Assembly: GCA_027627225.1 (NCBI GenBank)
Contig: CM051036.1
Coordinates: 43,000,926-43,064,925 of the forward strand
DNA: 64,000 nucleotides
DNA from: Congeria kusceri
Lineage: Eukaryota; Mollusca; Bivalvia; Myida; Dreissenidae
Direction of reading: 5' to 3'
The position numbers and the translations under genes were made by a program. Below are positions 11,046-23,100 of this stretch, piece after piece. Positions within the stretch are counted from its first letter, which is position 1; every line of letters begins with the position of its first letter. The notes beneath the pieces were generated by a model, which searched no databases, was not told the origin of the DNA, and was given only the letters and a program-made list of their open reading frames with translations.

Positions 11046-12073
11046 AACAAGAGCTGTCAGACGACAGCGCGCTCGACTATTCGAAGTATTTCAGTTGGTA
11101 CATATTTTGGATAGTTGAAGGGGCATACATTTGTTAAAATACAAAAATTTTAAGTGAAGCTTTGTATAAGTTATACATTTTTGGAACAAAATCTATGTAA
11201 AAAGTGTGCATAACTCTGTCAAAATACAAAACAGAGTTATGGGTAAAGTTGCCCCTGATACTAGAGTTGATGACAAAGGTTAGTTTCAAGTGAATGACTT
11301 ATGTAGTTTTGAAGTTACAAAACTTTTGAATATAAACTTTAACCAGAAAATCTATGTGAAAAAGGATCTTAACTCTGTCAAAATACAAAACAGAGTTATG
11401 GGTAATGTTGCCCCTGATACTAGATTTGATGCCAAAGGTTAGTTCCAAATTTGAGGTGAATAACTTACGAAGTTTTTAAGTTACACCAAACTTTTGAATA
11501 TAAACTTTAAACAGAAAATCTAAGTGAAAAGGGGGCATAACTCTGTCAAAATACAAAACAGAGTTATGGGTAATGTTGCTCCTGATACTAGAGTTGATTA
11601 CAAAGGTAAGTTCCAAGTTTCAAGTGAAAATCTTATGTTGTATTGAAGTTACAAAACTTGCGAATATAAACTTTAACCAGAAAATATATGTGAAAAAGGG
11701 GCATTACTCTGTCAAAATACAAAAAGAGTTATGGGGAATGTTGCCCCTAATACTGGAGTTGTTGACAAAGGTTAGTTCCAAGTTTCAAATGAATAACTTA
11801 TGTAGTTATGAAGTTACAAAACTTTTGAATATAAACTTTTACCAAAATATCTAAGTGAAAAAGAGGCATAACTCTGTCCAAATACAAAACAGAGTTATGG
11901 GGAATGCTGCCCCTAATACTGGAGTTGATGACAAAGGGATATTCCAAGTTTCAAGTGAATACCGCATGTAGTTTTGAAGTTACAAAACTTTTGAATAAAA
12001 CCTTTAACCAATTCAGACACGGATGCCGACGCCGGGGCTAGTAGGATAGCTCACCTATTCTTCGAATAGTCGA
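11046..12073 (-). mobile_element. Hairpin-ended tandem-core repeat, antisense copy
   Basis: On the - strand it starts CTCGACTATTCGAAGAATAG, a self-complementary head, followed by GGTGAGCTATCCTACTAGCC. It ends with CGCTGTCGTCTGACAGCTCT and TGTT. The core has about five to six units of ~175 bp containing CAAAACAGAGTTATGGGTAA, AAGTTACAAAACTTTTGAAT and AACCAGAAAATCTATGTGAA. The same family occurs in sense orientation at 39431, 54687 and 57997. The 93-residue frame at 11573-11854 follows the tandem units. Confidence 0.75.
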
Positions 12074-12276
12074 GCGAAAAACGAATCCGAATACCGTGCA
12101 TGATTGAAAAATTATTCCATAAAAATGCAGCCTAGTATTTTGATTTACACTGCCTCCAATGGAGTTAGGAGTAAGGTTAACACGTTTTATTAAATTAAGA
12201 AAACCTCGATAATTGCGATTGTAGTAGAAGAAATATTTTTAATAGTTGCCGTTTTATAAATGTACGATTACGCGAT

Positions 12277-12610
12277 TCAGATGGTGTTCATTCTTAACAA
12301 CTTTGGCAGCGGCAAATGTTTGGGGAGGTTCGAGCGATAGGCTAGGTAGTTTAGCGATAGAGGGTGGTAGTTCAAGCGATACTGCCGGTTTGGTCGCCGC
12401 CCAGACTTCGATCGTTGCATCCGAGTTCGGGAAGGTAGGGTCGATCGTTGCAGCCGATTTCGGGAAGTTGGGGTCGGGCGATGTGGCCGATTTCGGTGAC
12501 GTGGGTCTGAAACGGAGCGGCTTATGATGGGGGAGGGTGGGGGGGGGGGCAACTAAGGGACGGATGGGAACGATCTAGGGGGGGAGGGTCGACCCGATTT
12601 TTTTTCTCGG
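12277..12610. repeat. G-rich low-complexity block with short imperfect repeats
   Basis: Imperfect repeats of the type TCGATCGTTGCAGCCGATTTCGGGAAG are followed by G-runs. Both strands stay open for about 90 codons because of the repeat composition. I found no domain and regard the frames as non-coding. Bases 12074-12276 and 12611-12835 show nothing else. Confidence 0.5.
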
Positions 12611-12835
12611 GGAGGGGTGTCAGGGATGCAGACATGCCATCAAGAAATCCTTCGGGAAACCCTATATACTAAATTAATTTGAGGGCTAATTTATTGTAGT
12701 GAACTTTTTATATGGATCCAGTTCATACTTAGCACATAACCTCATTGTTAAATGAACATCATTGCTATAATTCTGAAGTATTGCTTGTAGTGTATATATT
12801 TCGAAGTTTATGAGGTCCTTCCGTGCCGAAGCTGC

Positions 12836-12999
12836 ATTATGTGAGGACCCGGAGTGTGTCCCAGCTCTCCTACCTAATTATGTGAGGACCCGGGGTGTGT
12901 CCCAGCTCTCCTACCTAATTATGTGAGGACCCGGGGTGTGTCCCAGATCTCCTACCTAATTATGTGAGGACCCGGAGTGTGTCCCAGCTCTCCTACCTA
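12836..12999. repeat. Minisatellite, 41-bp unit, four copies
   Basis: The unit starts ATTATGTGAGGACCCGG and contains GTGTGTCCCAGCTCTCCTAC. Copies are nearly identical. Confidence 0.95.
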
Positions 13000-13927
13000 A
13001 TTAGGGAGACTCATCGAAAGATGGGACTAATTTTGAATCATAGCTGCAATTTCCAGATATTTATAGTCGATTGAAATATCTTTTTAATTTTGGCGCCGTA
13101 TTGTGCTTTGGGGGGAAACCCGGAGGAAACCCTGCATGTCCGGTATGGTGACCACCAATCAAACCCAACCACTGCGCTAGCCGGATAGTATTGTTTGTAG
13201 TCTTCGACCTACAATTGAATGTCGTACTCATGTACACATGCTATTTTGGATACTGTTAAACACATAATGCCAAAAGATTTTCTAATAATACTGATAGCTC
13301 ACAGGAGTTACTACCCATGCATTGTAAAACTGTAGAAGCATAGCCTCAAATTGGGCTGTTAACTGACTTCAATATCAACAAAACCATAGCAAAAACTAAG
13401 ATGCAGTACAAAAAAAATCTAAAAACAGATCATTTTATTGTACGGTTTCACGTAATAACTAAAATAATACAAAACATTTATCTTTGTACATTTCTTAGAA
13501 ATGTTATTTGCAAACAGTCATAAAACACAATTAAATGGGTTCTTGCAACTTATACTATTAAAAGTTGGCCTATCACGAAGATCATTGTCAACATGCTATC
13601 AATTTATTTTCAGATTTGTGTGTGTATGGACAATTGTTATTTAACAAATTTTCACCATGTTTGCTCTAAACAATAAAAAACATGGTAGTTAGTTTTAAAC
13701 ATCAACAAATTAAACTGAATTTTATATATTTCTGTCTTCATTTTTTACAGTATTGTTGCTGCTCAATATGACTTAAAATCGCTACTCAGTAATCTCTCAG
13801 TGAGCATTACATAAAAATTCATATGAGAACATTCTTCCATACAATGAAGTTTAATGTTTTAACATTGCATTTTCCAGCCATGTTGCTAAAAGCATCAATT
13901 TTGAATAAAGACTATTGTCATATGCTT
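13000..13927. other. Intergenic / possible 3' UTR of a - strand gene
   Basis: AT-rich. It contains a fragment with AACCCGGAGGAAACCCTGCA (about 13115-13190), a word I associate with dispersed invertebrate repeats. TTTATT near 13600 would be an AATAAA signal for a - strand transcript ending after the exon at 13928-14127. Nothing else is supported. Confidence 0.35.
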
Positions 13928-14127
13928 TCAATACAAGTTGTCAGGTCTAAGTGTTTTCAAGTATGCAGTCCAATCTGTGAGCATTTTCACCAGACGGGCT
14001 TTGGCTGTTGTGTCAAAAGAATCCCAAAACGTTTCTTCAAGGTCACACGCTGTCTGGAGTACTTGTCCTCGGGAGAGAATCGCGCGGGGTGGGCGGAAAG
14101 CGTCGGTCTGCCAGCTGGGTCGGTCTT
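13928..14127 (-). CDS. Possible terminal exon of an unrecognised - strand gene
   Basis: Read on the - strand from the acceptor-like ATATTCAG (14128-14135), the frame gives 65 residues and a TGA stop at 13928-13930. It includes [37 protein letters not shown] and [19 protein letters not shown]. Composition is protein-like (mixed acidic, basic and aromatic residues) and codons are GC-richer than the surroundings. I do not recognise the family. No upstream exons could be identified between 14200 and 19800, and the pyrimidine tract is weak. The + strand over the same bases ends in a perfect donor (ATG then GTAAGT at 14137), so a + strand exon is the alternative reading. Confidence 0.35.
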
Positions 14128-14692
14128 CTGAATATGGTAAGTACAACATTTTATAACCAAATGAATGCCCACGGCAAACCAATAAATACCTCAATAACAT
14201 TACAGGAGCATATCAACGGAACATTGACAAGAACTTTTGCAAAATTAAAGTTCATTTACAGAGATTTAATACTGAAACATTGTTCAGTACGATTGCATTG
14301 TTTATATAACAGTTGATAAAAATATTATTTTATTGTATAAACATTGGACATTGATGACACTTTGCAGGCGTGAGTAAACTGAAAAGTAATAGAAAAATAT
14401 ATTCGAGAAAAGTATTTATTTATCTTGTTTCAATATTTGTCTATGTATATATAGATATATATACGAAATACCGTTGATATGCCCTAGCTCTTCATTCTGA
14501 TATGAATAAGAATATACTAGAAGTATCATATCATTGAATGTAGGCAAATGAAAATTGGTCGGGTACTTCTGAAGTTCAAGATTTGTTATCACTTAGGTAC
14601 AACAACCAGGTAAAATACAATCTACATGTAGTAGGAAACCAATTGATATGGAATCGTACGTTCAATACGTTCGTAGAACTTTCTAACATTAA

Positions 14693-15034
14693 TGCACCTA
14701 TCAATATTTTCCCCCAGGGGGAGAGCGGCGGGCAGACCTAGGGGAATTTGACAAATGTTTTTTTGTTGTTTTTTTTTTTTTTGGGGGGGGGGTGTCTAAT
14801 TCCCCACTTTAGAGCCAAGCATATTTGTCTAAATCCCCTCAGTGGGAGATGCTATATATCTATCAAATGGCCCGGGGCGTATATTACCGGGATCTAAATT
14901 CCAAACAAAGTATTTTTCCCCAAGACCCAGAATCATTCGGCTTGTCAAATTCCTGCCTATCAGGAATCGCTTGCAGTCTAAAGTCCCCTATATGCCCACC
15001 GCTCCCCCCCTGGGGGAAAACATTGATAGGTGCA
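14693..15034. mobile_element. Harbinger-like MITE with TIRs and TAA target duplication
   Basis: The left TIR TGCACCTATCAATATTTTCC continues through CCCCAGGGGGAGAGCGGCGGGC. It is mirrored at the right end to 15034 with one or two mismatches, giving arms of about 40 bp. TAA at 14690-14692 and again at 15035-15037 forms a 3-bp target-site duplication, as expected for the PIF/Harbinger superfamily. There is no transposase, so it is a MITE. Confidence 0.8.
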
Positions 15035-15037
15035 TAA

Positions 15038-16066
15038 ACCAAGGATACATCATTTCATTAGCTTGTGTATATGTTTTGCCATTTTCAAATTCTAAATTTG
15101 CTTCATTTATACAGTTATGATCAGGTTACAAACTATTTCTTCACAGTTGTTCCCCAGCATTCGCTGACAAGCCTTGTTAATTTTCACATCAGACGTGTAA
15201 GCATAAACTCACCTGAGATATAACTGACATTTACGAAACCTGATATAAAAACATTCCAGTATTTTTCCAGCGTGAGCTAAAGTGACTGGTGTAAAAAAAG
15301 AAAATATATAACTTCAATTAAGCATACAGTTCATAAAAAATTACATAGATTCCTTCTTGGGGTTGATCGTGTTTATCATGGTGGCATGGAGGAATATGAG
15401 ACATGGTTAAGCTATGAACCCATCTTAGTACTGAGTTTATTTTTAACATACATGTATCACAAATTCACAATGAATGAATTAATGCTGCAGTTTTTGTTTG
15501 TTGAATATGGAAGAGGGTCTGACATTTCTGCAAAAATGATTTGAAATTGAACCATAAGTTTATGACAAAATTTCGAGTGTGTCATTTTCGCTGGTAAATT
15601 GGTAAACAAACATGTTCTGCAAAACAGTCTCCATGAAAGTCCCCATCCATGGCCACAAGGTCAGATAATCTCTTAATTATTACTGGCTCGAACTCTATTT
15701 TACTGCCACAAAAAACATTTAGCTTACAAGTAGGTACTTGACCAGAAGTTTTCACCAGCCAGGAGGGCCAGTGTTCTGGTCATTTTAACTGGGCCTCGTA
15801 CAGCTGTACTGGCTTTTGTCGGAGGCATAACGGCTTTTAAGCAGACTGCCAAAATAATTTTGTAATTAAAGTGATGCCCCGGACACTTTTGCTGGGTTTT
15901 GGACGATTTCACATGATAATGGCATCAAACGAAAATAAAACGTTAAACATAATAAGTTGGGTTTAATCTTAAGCTTTGGTCAAAATCTTGCAGGGAATCG
16001 CTATCTTAAAGTAACAGTATGATGTGTTTAAAAAAGGCCCGTAACACGTATCAAAATACAGCTGGA
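15038..16066. other. Intergenic, no recognised feature
   Basis: There is no supported exon. A 27-bp stretch at about 15210-15237 has both an acceptor and a perfect donor (CAG then GTGAGT) on the - strand, but it is too short to call. Confidence 0.35.
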
Positions 16067-18528
16067 GAGTACCCAAATCCGGACACTTAAAAAAAAAAGT
16101 TTTATTGAAAACAAAAAGAATAAAAATAAGTATTCAACTACAACTTGTTTGTCAGCAATGATGTTTTCTTATTCGTTTACATCGTTCTGGTGTTTACGTT
16201 AAAAAATGTCTCTGTATAGCTTTATTCAGCGGAACTACTCTTTCGATTTCATTCCCCCGCACGCAAATGTTTACATTTGAAAGGAAGAAAAAACAATAAG
16301 AAGTAAATGAATTAATACTCATTTGATTCCGTTAAGACTAGCGTGGAGCGTATTTTGGAACTTTTGAAATATGATCTTCTTACCCTCTCATTTTGTTCCA
16401 ATATATAAAAAAATAAACGGCAAAATATGAGCACAGTTGAACAATATTTAGGGGTAGCTCAATGATCATGAAGTTTCTGATATTGGGCCTCAAAGCTGCA
16501 GCGGTACAGCCGCCTTATTATTTCGCATACTACCTGTAGATTACTTCTCATAATAAATTAAGAACATACATTTAACTACGAAGTAAAGTGACATTTCTTC
16601 CAATCATCGTATTCCCAACACAGCATTCAATAATTGTTGTTCAAGACCAAGAACCAATCATCCAGATTTCATTGTTTTGCTGACAATACAAAATGTCAAC
16701 AAATTCATGTTCAAACGAGTCATGTTCACACTTGTTTGGCCATGCTGACTAGGCAACAGTGTTACTGTAAAAGCAGTTCTGCAGTATAGTTCTTGATGCC
16801 CTACATGCTGCACATCAAGTAGTAACATCAATGATTTCTAGATCTGAATCATTGGTATTTTGGCCTGGCATCACACCTGCCATAACTTTCTCTGTTCCAG
16901 TTGTAATCACGTCAAACCCCAGAGCACTACCTATCTCAATGAATAGCCTGGGATATCCATTTTAGTGTCTGTGTGCTGAAATTACTTTAAGTTTACCGAC
17001 AAAGGACACACTTATCTAGTGGTTGCTGATCATGACTTTAACTGGCCTATTGTGTGAAGATCATATCAAGGTGCTACCGGGCTCATCTGCCTTAGGCTGA
17101 TCTTTGTTACATACAGAATACCTGATGAGCTTGCTTCCGATGGCGGTCATAAGTTCAATGCTACTGTATGCGACAGTTCCTGAAAGATTGGGGTGTTCAT
17201 CATAGGTTGTCGTCTGTGGCATTCCTCCATAGTAATTGTCGAGGCGAGGTTGGTGTGAAGACTGTAAAGCGCCTTCTTGACAAATTTCAACGTGTAATGC
17301 TGCAGTATCGCAACACACCAGATCCAGACACAAAACTCTCCCCAGCTTCGGCAGATCTATCAGGGATTTTATACCCATCCCACCTGGCAAGTACAGACCT
17401 CATGAGACGTGGCGTTCCACAGCAATGGCAAGAGAAGAGGCTCTTTCAGAAACTGTCTCAGCATACAAAACGTTGTTACTGAGGTACGCCATTATGACCA
17501 ATATGTTACTAGAGTAGATGGTTCAGACGTGTAACCCTGCGTGAACGGATATTTTTAAGTAAATACATCTCAGTGTATGTACATTGTCCAGACTGACTGT
17601 TGATGCCAACTTCAAAGGTCTATGTCTACCCAACTAGAGGCTCCTACTCCAACTTGTAGGCCTAAGAACACTGACACTGCGCTTTACCGTCTGTTACGAG
17701 AACACCTAGGCAGCCCAAGCCAATACAGACATCCGTCGCTACACGTGGCACATCCAGGCTGATCACAAACCAGATTATCTGACATCAGTTGACCTATTAC
17801 TCCCCAAATCAGCCGGGCTACCAGTCACCAGATACTTGTGAGAACCCTTAGTTAAATCCATTGAGATGTATAAGTAAGAAATATTTTACTTTACTTGCAC
17901 ATATGTACTTGTAATATTTCATTTCATTATGTTTGCAATAGGTAGAGTTGTCAATAAGATTTAGATTTAGGTCAGTCTTTGATTGATACATACTTACTAA
18001 TCAAAGTGAGTGGGGGGAGATAGAGGATTTTAAACACAACTTTAGCTCAATCTGTGTCTTTTTTTCAAATCTTGATCGTTGTTGGTAGATGCCAATAAAG
18101 TATACAACAAATAGACCACATCCTTATTAAAATAAGTTGTCAGATCACTATTACTGTGTTCAAAATAAATGCTGTATTGTTTACAATAAATTTAGAAAGA
18201 TACTCGTAACAGTCGTGTAATTTGTTGTATTTTAATAACTTTGGTAATCTTTGAGGCACTTGAGCTACCCCTAAACATAGGAATTTATTGATCAAATTTT
18301 GCATACAGTGTTTCTATATCATAAGGAACAGATTTGGGGGGTAAGACTTTAAAAAAAAAGATTTTTATTTGTTTTGATGTTTTAAGCTCCACCCTACTTA
18401 AAACTTGACATACATTGATGAGACAGGTGTGTGCATCAACTGATACAATATAATTATGGGTCTTGGTCGTACAAACACATTTGTTTTCAGGTGTCTGGAT
18501 TTAAGTACTGTCCGGATTTAGGTACTTC
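16067..18528. mobile_element. Composite mobile-element region flanked by inverted repeats
   Basis: GAGTACCCAAATCCGGACAC at 16067 is mirrored by TGTCCGGATTTAGGTACTTC at 18509-18528, with a second, imperfect copy of the end (GTGTCTGGATTTAAGTAC) at 18491. A second inverted pair lies further in: TTTAGGGGTAGCTCAA near 16449, and TTGAGCTACCCCTAAAC near 18260 as its reverse complement. Between them is a decayed Gypsy-type integrase. This may be a TIR element carrying a Gypsy-like integrase (Ginger architecture) or a retrotransposon remnant nested in an unrelated TIR element. I cannot decide from the sequence. Confidence 0.5.
16940..17850 (+). pseudogene. Decayed Gypsy (Ty3-type) retroelement integrase fragment
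   Basis: Translations in shifting + frames show integrase core blocks: PDELASDGG near 17124, [18 protein letters not shown] from 17171, then [13 protein letters not shown] and [18 protein letters not shown]. These match the rve-domain and adjacent region of Gypsy elements common in molluscs and cnidarians. Frame shifts, stops and internal deletions break it, so it is not functional. A purine run (GGGGGGAGATAGAGGA near 18012-18027) downstream could be a polypurine tract, with AATAAA near 18094 in a presumed LTR. No 5' LTR, gag or RT was recognised. Confidence 0.75.
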
Positions 18529-18887
18529 ACCAGTATAGATTTTAGTATCAGGGTAACCCTGTTTCACATGGATATGAAGCATACCACACTATGCCATTTG
18601 CCAGAATGATTAGCAAATGGCTAAAATTTGAATATTGAACTAAATACATTTATACCTGGCTAAATCATTATAGACCTCAAATTTACCACAAATGGCCATT
18701 ATGAGCACAATTTCAATCTTGTATGAAATATTCAATTTACATTTTCTGACCTTATTTCAAAAACGTATGCAGTTGAAATTGGTAATTTTGTGAATCAAAA
18801 TGTTTTAAATTAAATATGACAGATAGGGAAAATAACTGTTTGATTAATCTCCAGTTTGGGAATAAATTTTCTGAATTTATACAAATG

Positions 18888-19105
18888 TGGTTTGTTTGTT
18901 GGGATTTGTTGCCATTTTTAACAGTATTTCAGTCATATCACGGCGGTCAGTTAACCTACTCACACTTTTCCTGGGCAAGCATAGTTGATCTAAGCGGTTT
19001 ACCAGTACTAAATGCACATACCTATGCCAGTAACTGACAACTGCCCTACTTGAATCAGAGGTATGGGGTGAAATGGCCGTAGAAATAATTTCATGACCAA
19101 TCCCC
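18888..19105 (-). mobile_element. tRNA-derived SINE, 5'-truncated copy
   Basis: The reverse complement reads GGTCATGAAATTATTTCTAC, then a CAAGTAGGGCAGTTGTCAGT body, then CTGAAATACTG and a (CAAA)n tail at the low-coordinate end. This matches the body of the SINE at 49349-49640. The tRNA-like head is missing. Confidence 0.85.
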
Positions 19106-19842
19106 ACTATATAAATGTGGACAAGTTGTTCAAAATTACAGTGATTATGCGTGTTATGGTTAAGATTCCATCAACGGCATGGAATTGATAATAAGAAAAA
19201 TCTGACCTATGAGTGTGAGAACAGTTGACTATTATATTGTTTATGTTAACTTGCGACAACTGAGCCTTAATATAAGGTCACCAGTCATGTTAAGATCGAG
19301 AATATACAAGAATCCGAATGTTCACTATCCGAAATTTACTGCCTGACAATAAAGAGATAAAAGCCAAGACAATAGACGAAATTCAACAATCAGTATAATG
19401 AAACGCGCTGCAAATATTGTTTTCCCACCTTAAGAGTGTAAACTCTATTGCCCTCGTCGTCCATATAATACATAAGATACATGTTTCTTGTTTGTTTTCT
19501 CACGTGTTCGACGTAGAGTTACTGATGAAAACAGCTCCGTATAGCATGGTGGCATGTAGCCTACAGAGAGCCAATTACTTTATCATTTTATAAGTAATAA
19601 ACTTGTGTCTGCCTGAATGCAAACGCAAGAAAGTTATAAAGATTGGAAATCAATAGATATAGATAATTAGATATATTAAAAACACATGTACTGTATATAA
19701 TCTAATTCAGAGAGACAGACCAAATACATTTAAATCCACATATATATATTGTTTCAGTCCTGCGACTTTGTTCATGAATAAGAATTTTTATATTAAAACA
19801 TTCGTTGACACTCAAGGTTTTCAGCCAACTGAACTTACTTAT
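19106..19842. other. Intergenic, no recognised feature
   Basis: AT-rich sequence between the SINE and the presumed promoter of the next gene. No repeat or exon was identified. Confidence 0.4.
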
Positions 19843-19932
19843 TGGCTAATTTAACGTCGTGCGCACGCAATTATAATGTTTAATGTTGACGTCAAAACTA
19901 GGCAACGAATTGACGTCACATTTTGCTATTGG
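19843..19932 (+). promoter_or_regulatory. Candidate promoter: two CRE palindromes, RFX-like half-site, CCAAT boxes
   Basis: Perfect TGACGTCA palindromes lie at 19887-19894 and 19911-19918, 24 bases apart. GGCAAC at 19901-19906, between them, is half of an RFX X-box. ATTGG (inverted CCAAT) occurs near 19843 and near 19929. The cluster sits 110-200 bases upstream of the ATG at 20039. CREB/CREM sites and RFX sites are typical of sperm and cilia genes in animals. That they control this gene is inference from position. Confidence 0.45.
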
Positions 19933-20038
19933 TGTCTTTAGAACAACATTGATACTGAAATACCCACGGAACTAGCAGCAGAAGAAATAAAAGGGATTTT
20001 GTTTATTTAGTCAAGAAAACTAACATAACATATTAAAA

Positions 20039-20178
20039 ATGAAAACTTCCAAACATCCCGAGCCTGCAGTGGCGCAGTCTACGTACAGAAATAGCTACAA
20101 GGGAGATATGCCGCTGTTGCCTGTTATCAGATATAAAACACTCCCAGGTCTATACGACCAGGAGAAGCAGTTATATAG
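20039..20178 (+). CDS. Cilia-type gene exon 1
   Basis: Starts MKTSKHPEPAVAQSTYRNSY. The ATG is the first in the frame and has A at -3 (TTAAAAATG). The donor is GTATTG from 20179, leaving two bases of an Arg codon. Confidence 0.75.
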
Positions 20179-23100
20179 GTATTGTATTTTATATTATGTA
20201 AAAACATATTTTTCGCGGTGGTCTAATTTTGGAGTATTTCGCGGTCAGAACATGACGCGAATTTAAGATCCCACGTATTGTTTTGCATGATTAAGTTGGA
20301 TCTAGAAAAAATGGGGACTATTGAAAAAAAAATGCGCGAATTTAAGACCGCTTAAATTAGCCATATCAGCCATGCGCGAAATTTAGACAATGACATTGCG
20401 AAATAAAACTATTTTACAGTTGTGCTTCAATATCTTGAACGACACGACTTAATTACTGTAATCTCAGAGTGTACCATCACTAGCGGATCAAAAAAAAACT
20501 TCCGAACCATACATATAAGTGCATATATAAAACAGTGGTTTCATATTTGTTTCGGCACCATGTCAGCGAAATTGACACTACGTCGGCATCACTTGTCGTA
20601 TTATTTCACAACGCAGTCATACAAGTATCTTTCACAATATTTCTTGAAAACATATTCGTTTTTCTGTCCGTTACTTCGGTTCGATGAAAAAAAAAACACA
20701 ATGCATAGCACATTTCCAGACAATTAATGAGCATGACTGTGAACTTGTGTTATTTAATGACATTCACTTCGAAAAGAGACCATTACAATTCGGTAAATGA
20801 ATATTACACACATTATCGATGCGTGTGTGTTTGAATTTAGTCGCTACGGATTTTATATGTTTAAAGATGTTCCTGATCTATATAACGATACATGTCAAAT
20901 ACAATTTAGTGGACACGAACATCAAACAAGGACAATTTACTGCCAAAGCAGGAGTATGGCATACAGATGAACCAACATTTCTTTCGAACATATGGTAAAG
21001 TATTAATTTATTCAGTGAAACAAAATGCAATTGATGATGATGATGATAATGGTGTGCACAGATTTATTCTATATCTTTGATACGAATCTGTAGCTGATCG
21101 CTTCAGACCCACTTACAACATAAAGGGGTTATAACTGCGCGATCAAAAGTTTACGCCCCCCCCCCCAACCCGAAATCCTGGACCCGCCCCTGACTATGCG
21201 ACTTTATATTTAGTTTAGTTAGTTTTGTTAATTCGTATTGGTCAATCGAAACTGTCACCTCAACATATATGTTACTTGCCTCAATTGCGAGGAATATATT
21301 AGACCATAACATGTACAATAACAATGATCTTAGTAGTCTTATATGGTGTTAGAACTTGATCTACAGCAATGATCTTTCATGAACTCAAAGTAGAACTTTT
21401 CCAATAAACACATACTAAAATATATTACAATTCCATATTTTTTAGAATTGATGCCATAATCGACATTTCAATTCCGCCGATGCGCCAGGGCAATACAGTC
21501 CAACTTCCTACGGCAACCGCGAACGGGCCAACTGCACGTGCATGTGTTGAACGTGCATGTGGGGAAGAAAAAAACGCGAGTGAAGGTCATCGCCTACAGA
21601 AGGTCAGCGTACATTCCTTTAGATAATTCTGCCATTTCCTTGTATATGTTATAACATCATAGCAATGGTAACAGTTTGTTTATCATGTAGGCTTTGGTGC
21701 ATTCAGTGGGGGTATTACGTAATAACCAACACAAAGCACACTTGCGTTGGAGGCAATGATGTCTCACTATTTTTAAATAAATACAGATTTATATGAAAGG
21801 GTATAACGGTTCTTGTTAATTTAAATAGTTAAATCCATTGAGATGTATAAGTAAGAAATATTTTTCGATTTAGCGTTAATTATTGACTAGATCTAATAAA
21901 TAACAGTTTTTGGGGTCCGGTTCGTGGACGCTAAAGAATGGGGCATTAGTTTTAGAACAACAGGTTTTGTGTTGTTTATTGTTATATAAACACCGGTAAA
22001 TGTTGTGCTTTGTCTGTAGAAAAATCAACATGTGTCACTACTAGAATTTTACACACATGAAATTGTGTTTTTGTATGTTTAACTCAGGTTTTCGATACAA
22101 AATTTGGACCAATGGATATGGAAACGATAGAACGCCTTTACAACAAAAGGCGCTACACAACCTGCGCACAAGTTGCAGCTAGAGAAGTGTCCGTACCAAT
22201 GTTCAAAGTACGTCTGTAAAAGATAACAGCTATTTAATTGATTTTAGTGAATTGAAACTCATATGCACATCCTATTCTACACATATAATACCAATATAAG
22301 TACAATTATATTCTGCAGTTAATGTACTTGCTTGTACGTGCCTTTTTGCAATGTTTTATGTGTACTGATAATTTAATCTACACTTAAATATGCGCATTCG
22401 TTTTACCTTTTAACTTGGACCGATAGTGTGATTTTTTTTATGTTTGTGTGGGGGTTTACTTTCAACCGTCATTGTGACGTCGTTCGATGTTTTCGGTCAT
22501 TTGGCAGTTGTCTTTTACACACGCCTCCTCTTTGCAATTATTTTTTTACGCACAATGCTGAGTATGGTTAGTCATGGTCTGTTGTCGGTCTTCCAGCTTG
22601 AGCTGCCGACGACAACGCGAGAGAAGGAGGCAGATATGATTCGTCTGAGAGGCCAGCGCTACGAGCACCGACCGGAAGAGTGGCAGGACGCCGTGCTGTG
22701 GGACCGCCTTCAGAGCCGCCAGGAAACCAACGCAAGGCCTGCCAGTGGAACCAGGACGACACTCTTGCATAGGCGGTATGGTTGCCATGGTGTGACCAAA
22801 TGCTTCTGGTGCAACTCCCAATACTTTGCGCTAGATTGTTCTCTATTAAAGGTCTATGTCGACGAAAAGTGCCCCAAGGACGCAGCATCAGTTAATAATC
22901 TGAAGTTTATATATACATGTAATTATATCGAGATATATTAAAGGCAAAATAACGGTAAATATAACGGAAAAAGAGTTTACGCATTATGCATGTAAGCAAA
23001 TCATCATTATATTTTTTGATCGTGTTTGTTTGGTCTGTTTTTTTGTTTTCATTTTTACGTCAGAATTGTGAGTATCTTGTATAACCATAGTTTGCACATA

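Noticed and set aside
12246..12552. Overlapping ~92-residue frames on both strands
   Set aside because: They are open on both strands because of G-rich imperfect repeats, with no domain and no splice signals consistent with a gene.
15724..15912. 62-residue - strand frame near 15.8 kb as an upstream exon of the 13928 gene
   Set aside because: No acceptor or donor pair fits, and the composition is not convincing.
22444..22941. 165-residue single-exon gene
   Set aside because: Only 22597-22775 is coding, as exon 4 of the cilia-type gene; the flanks are intron read-through past the splice sites.
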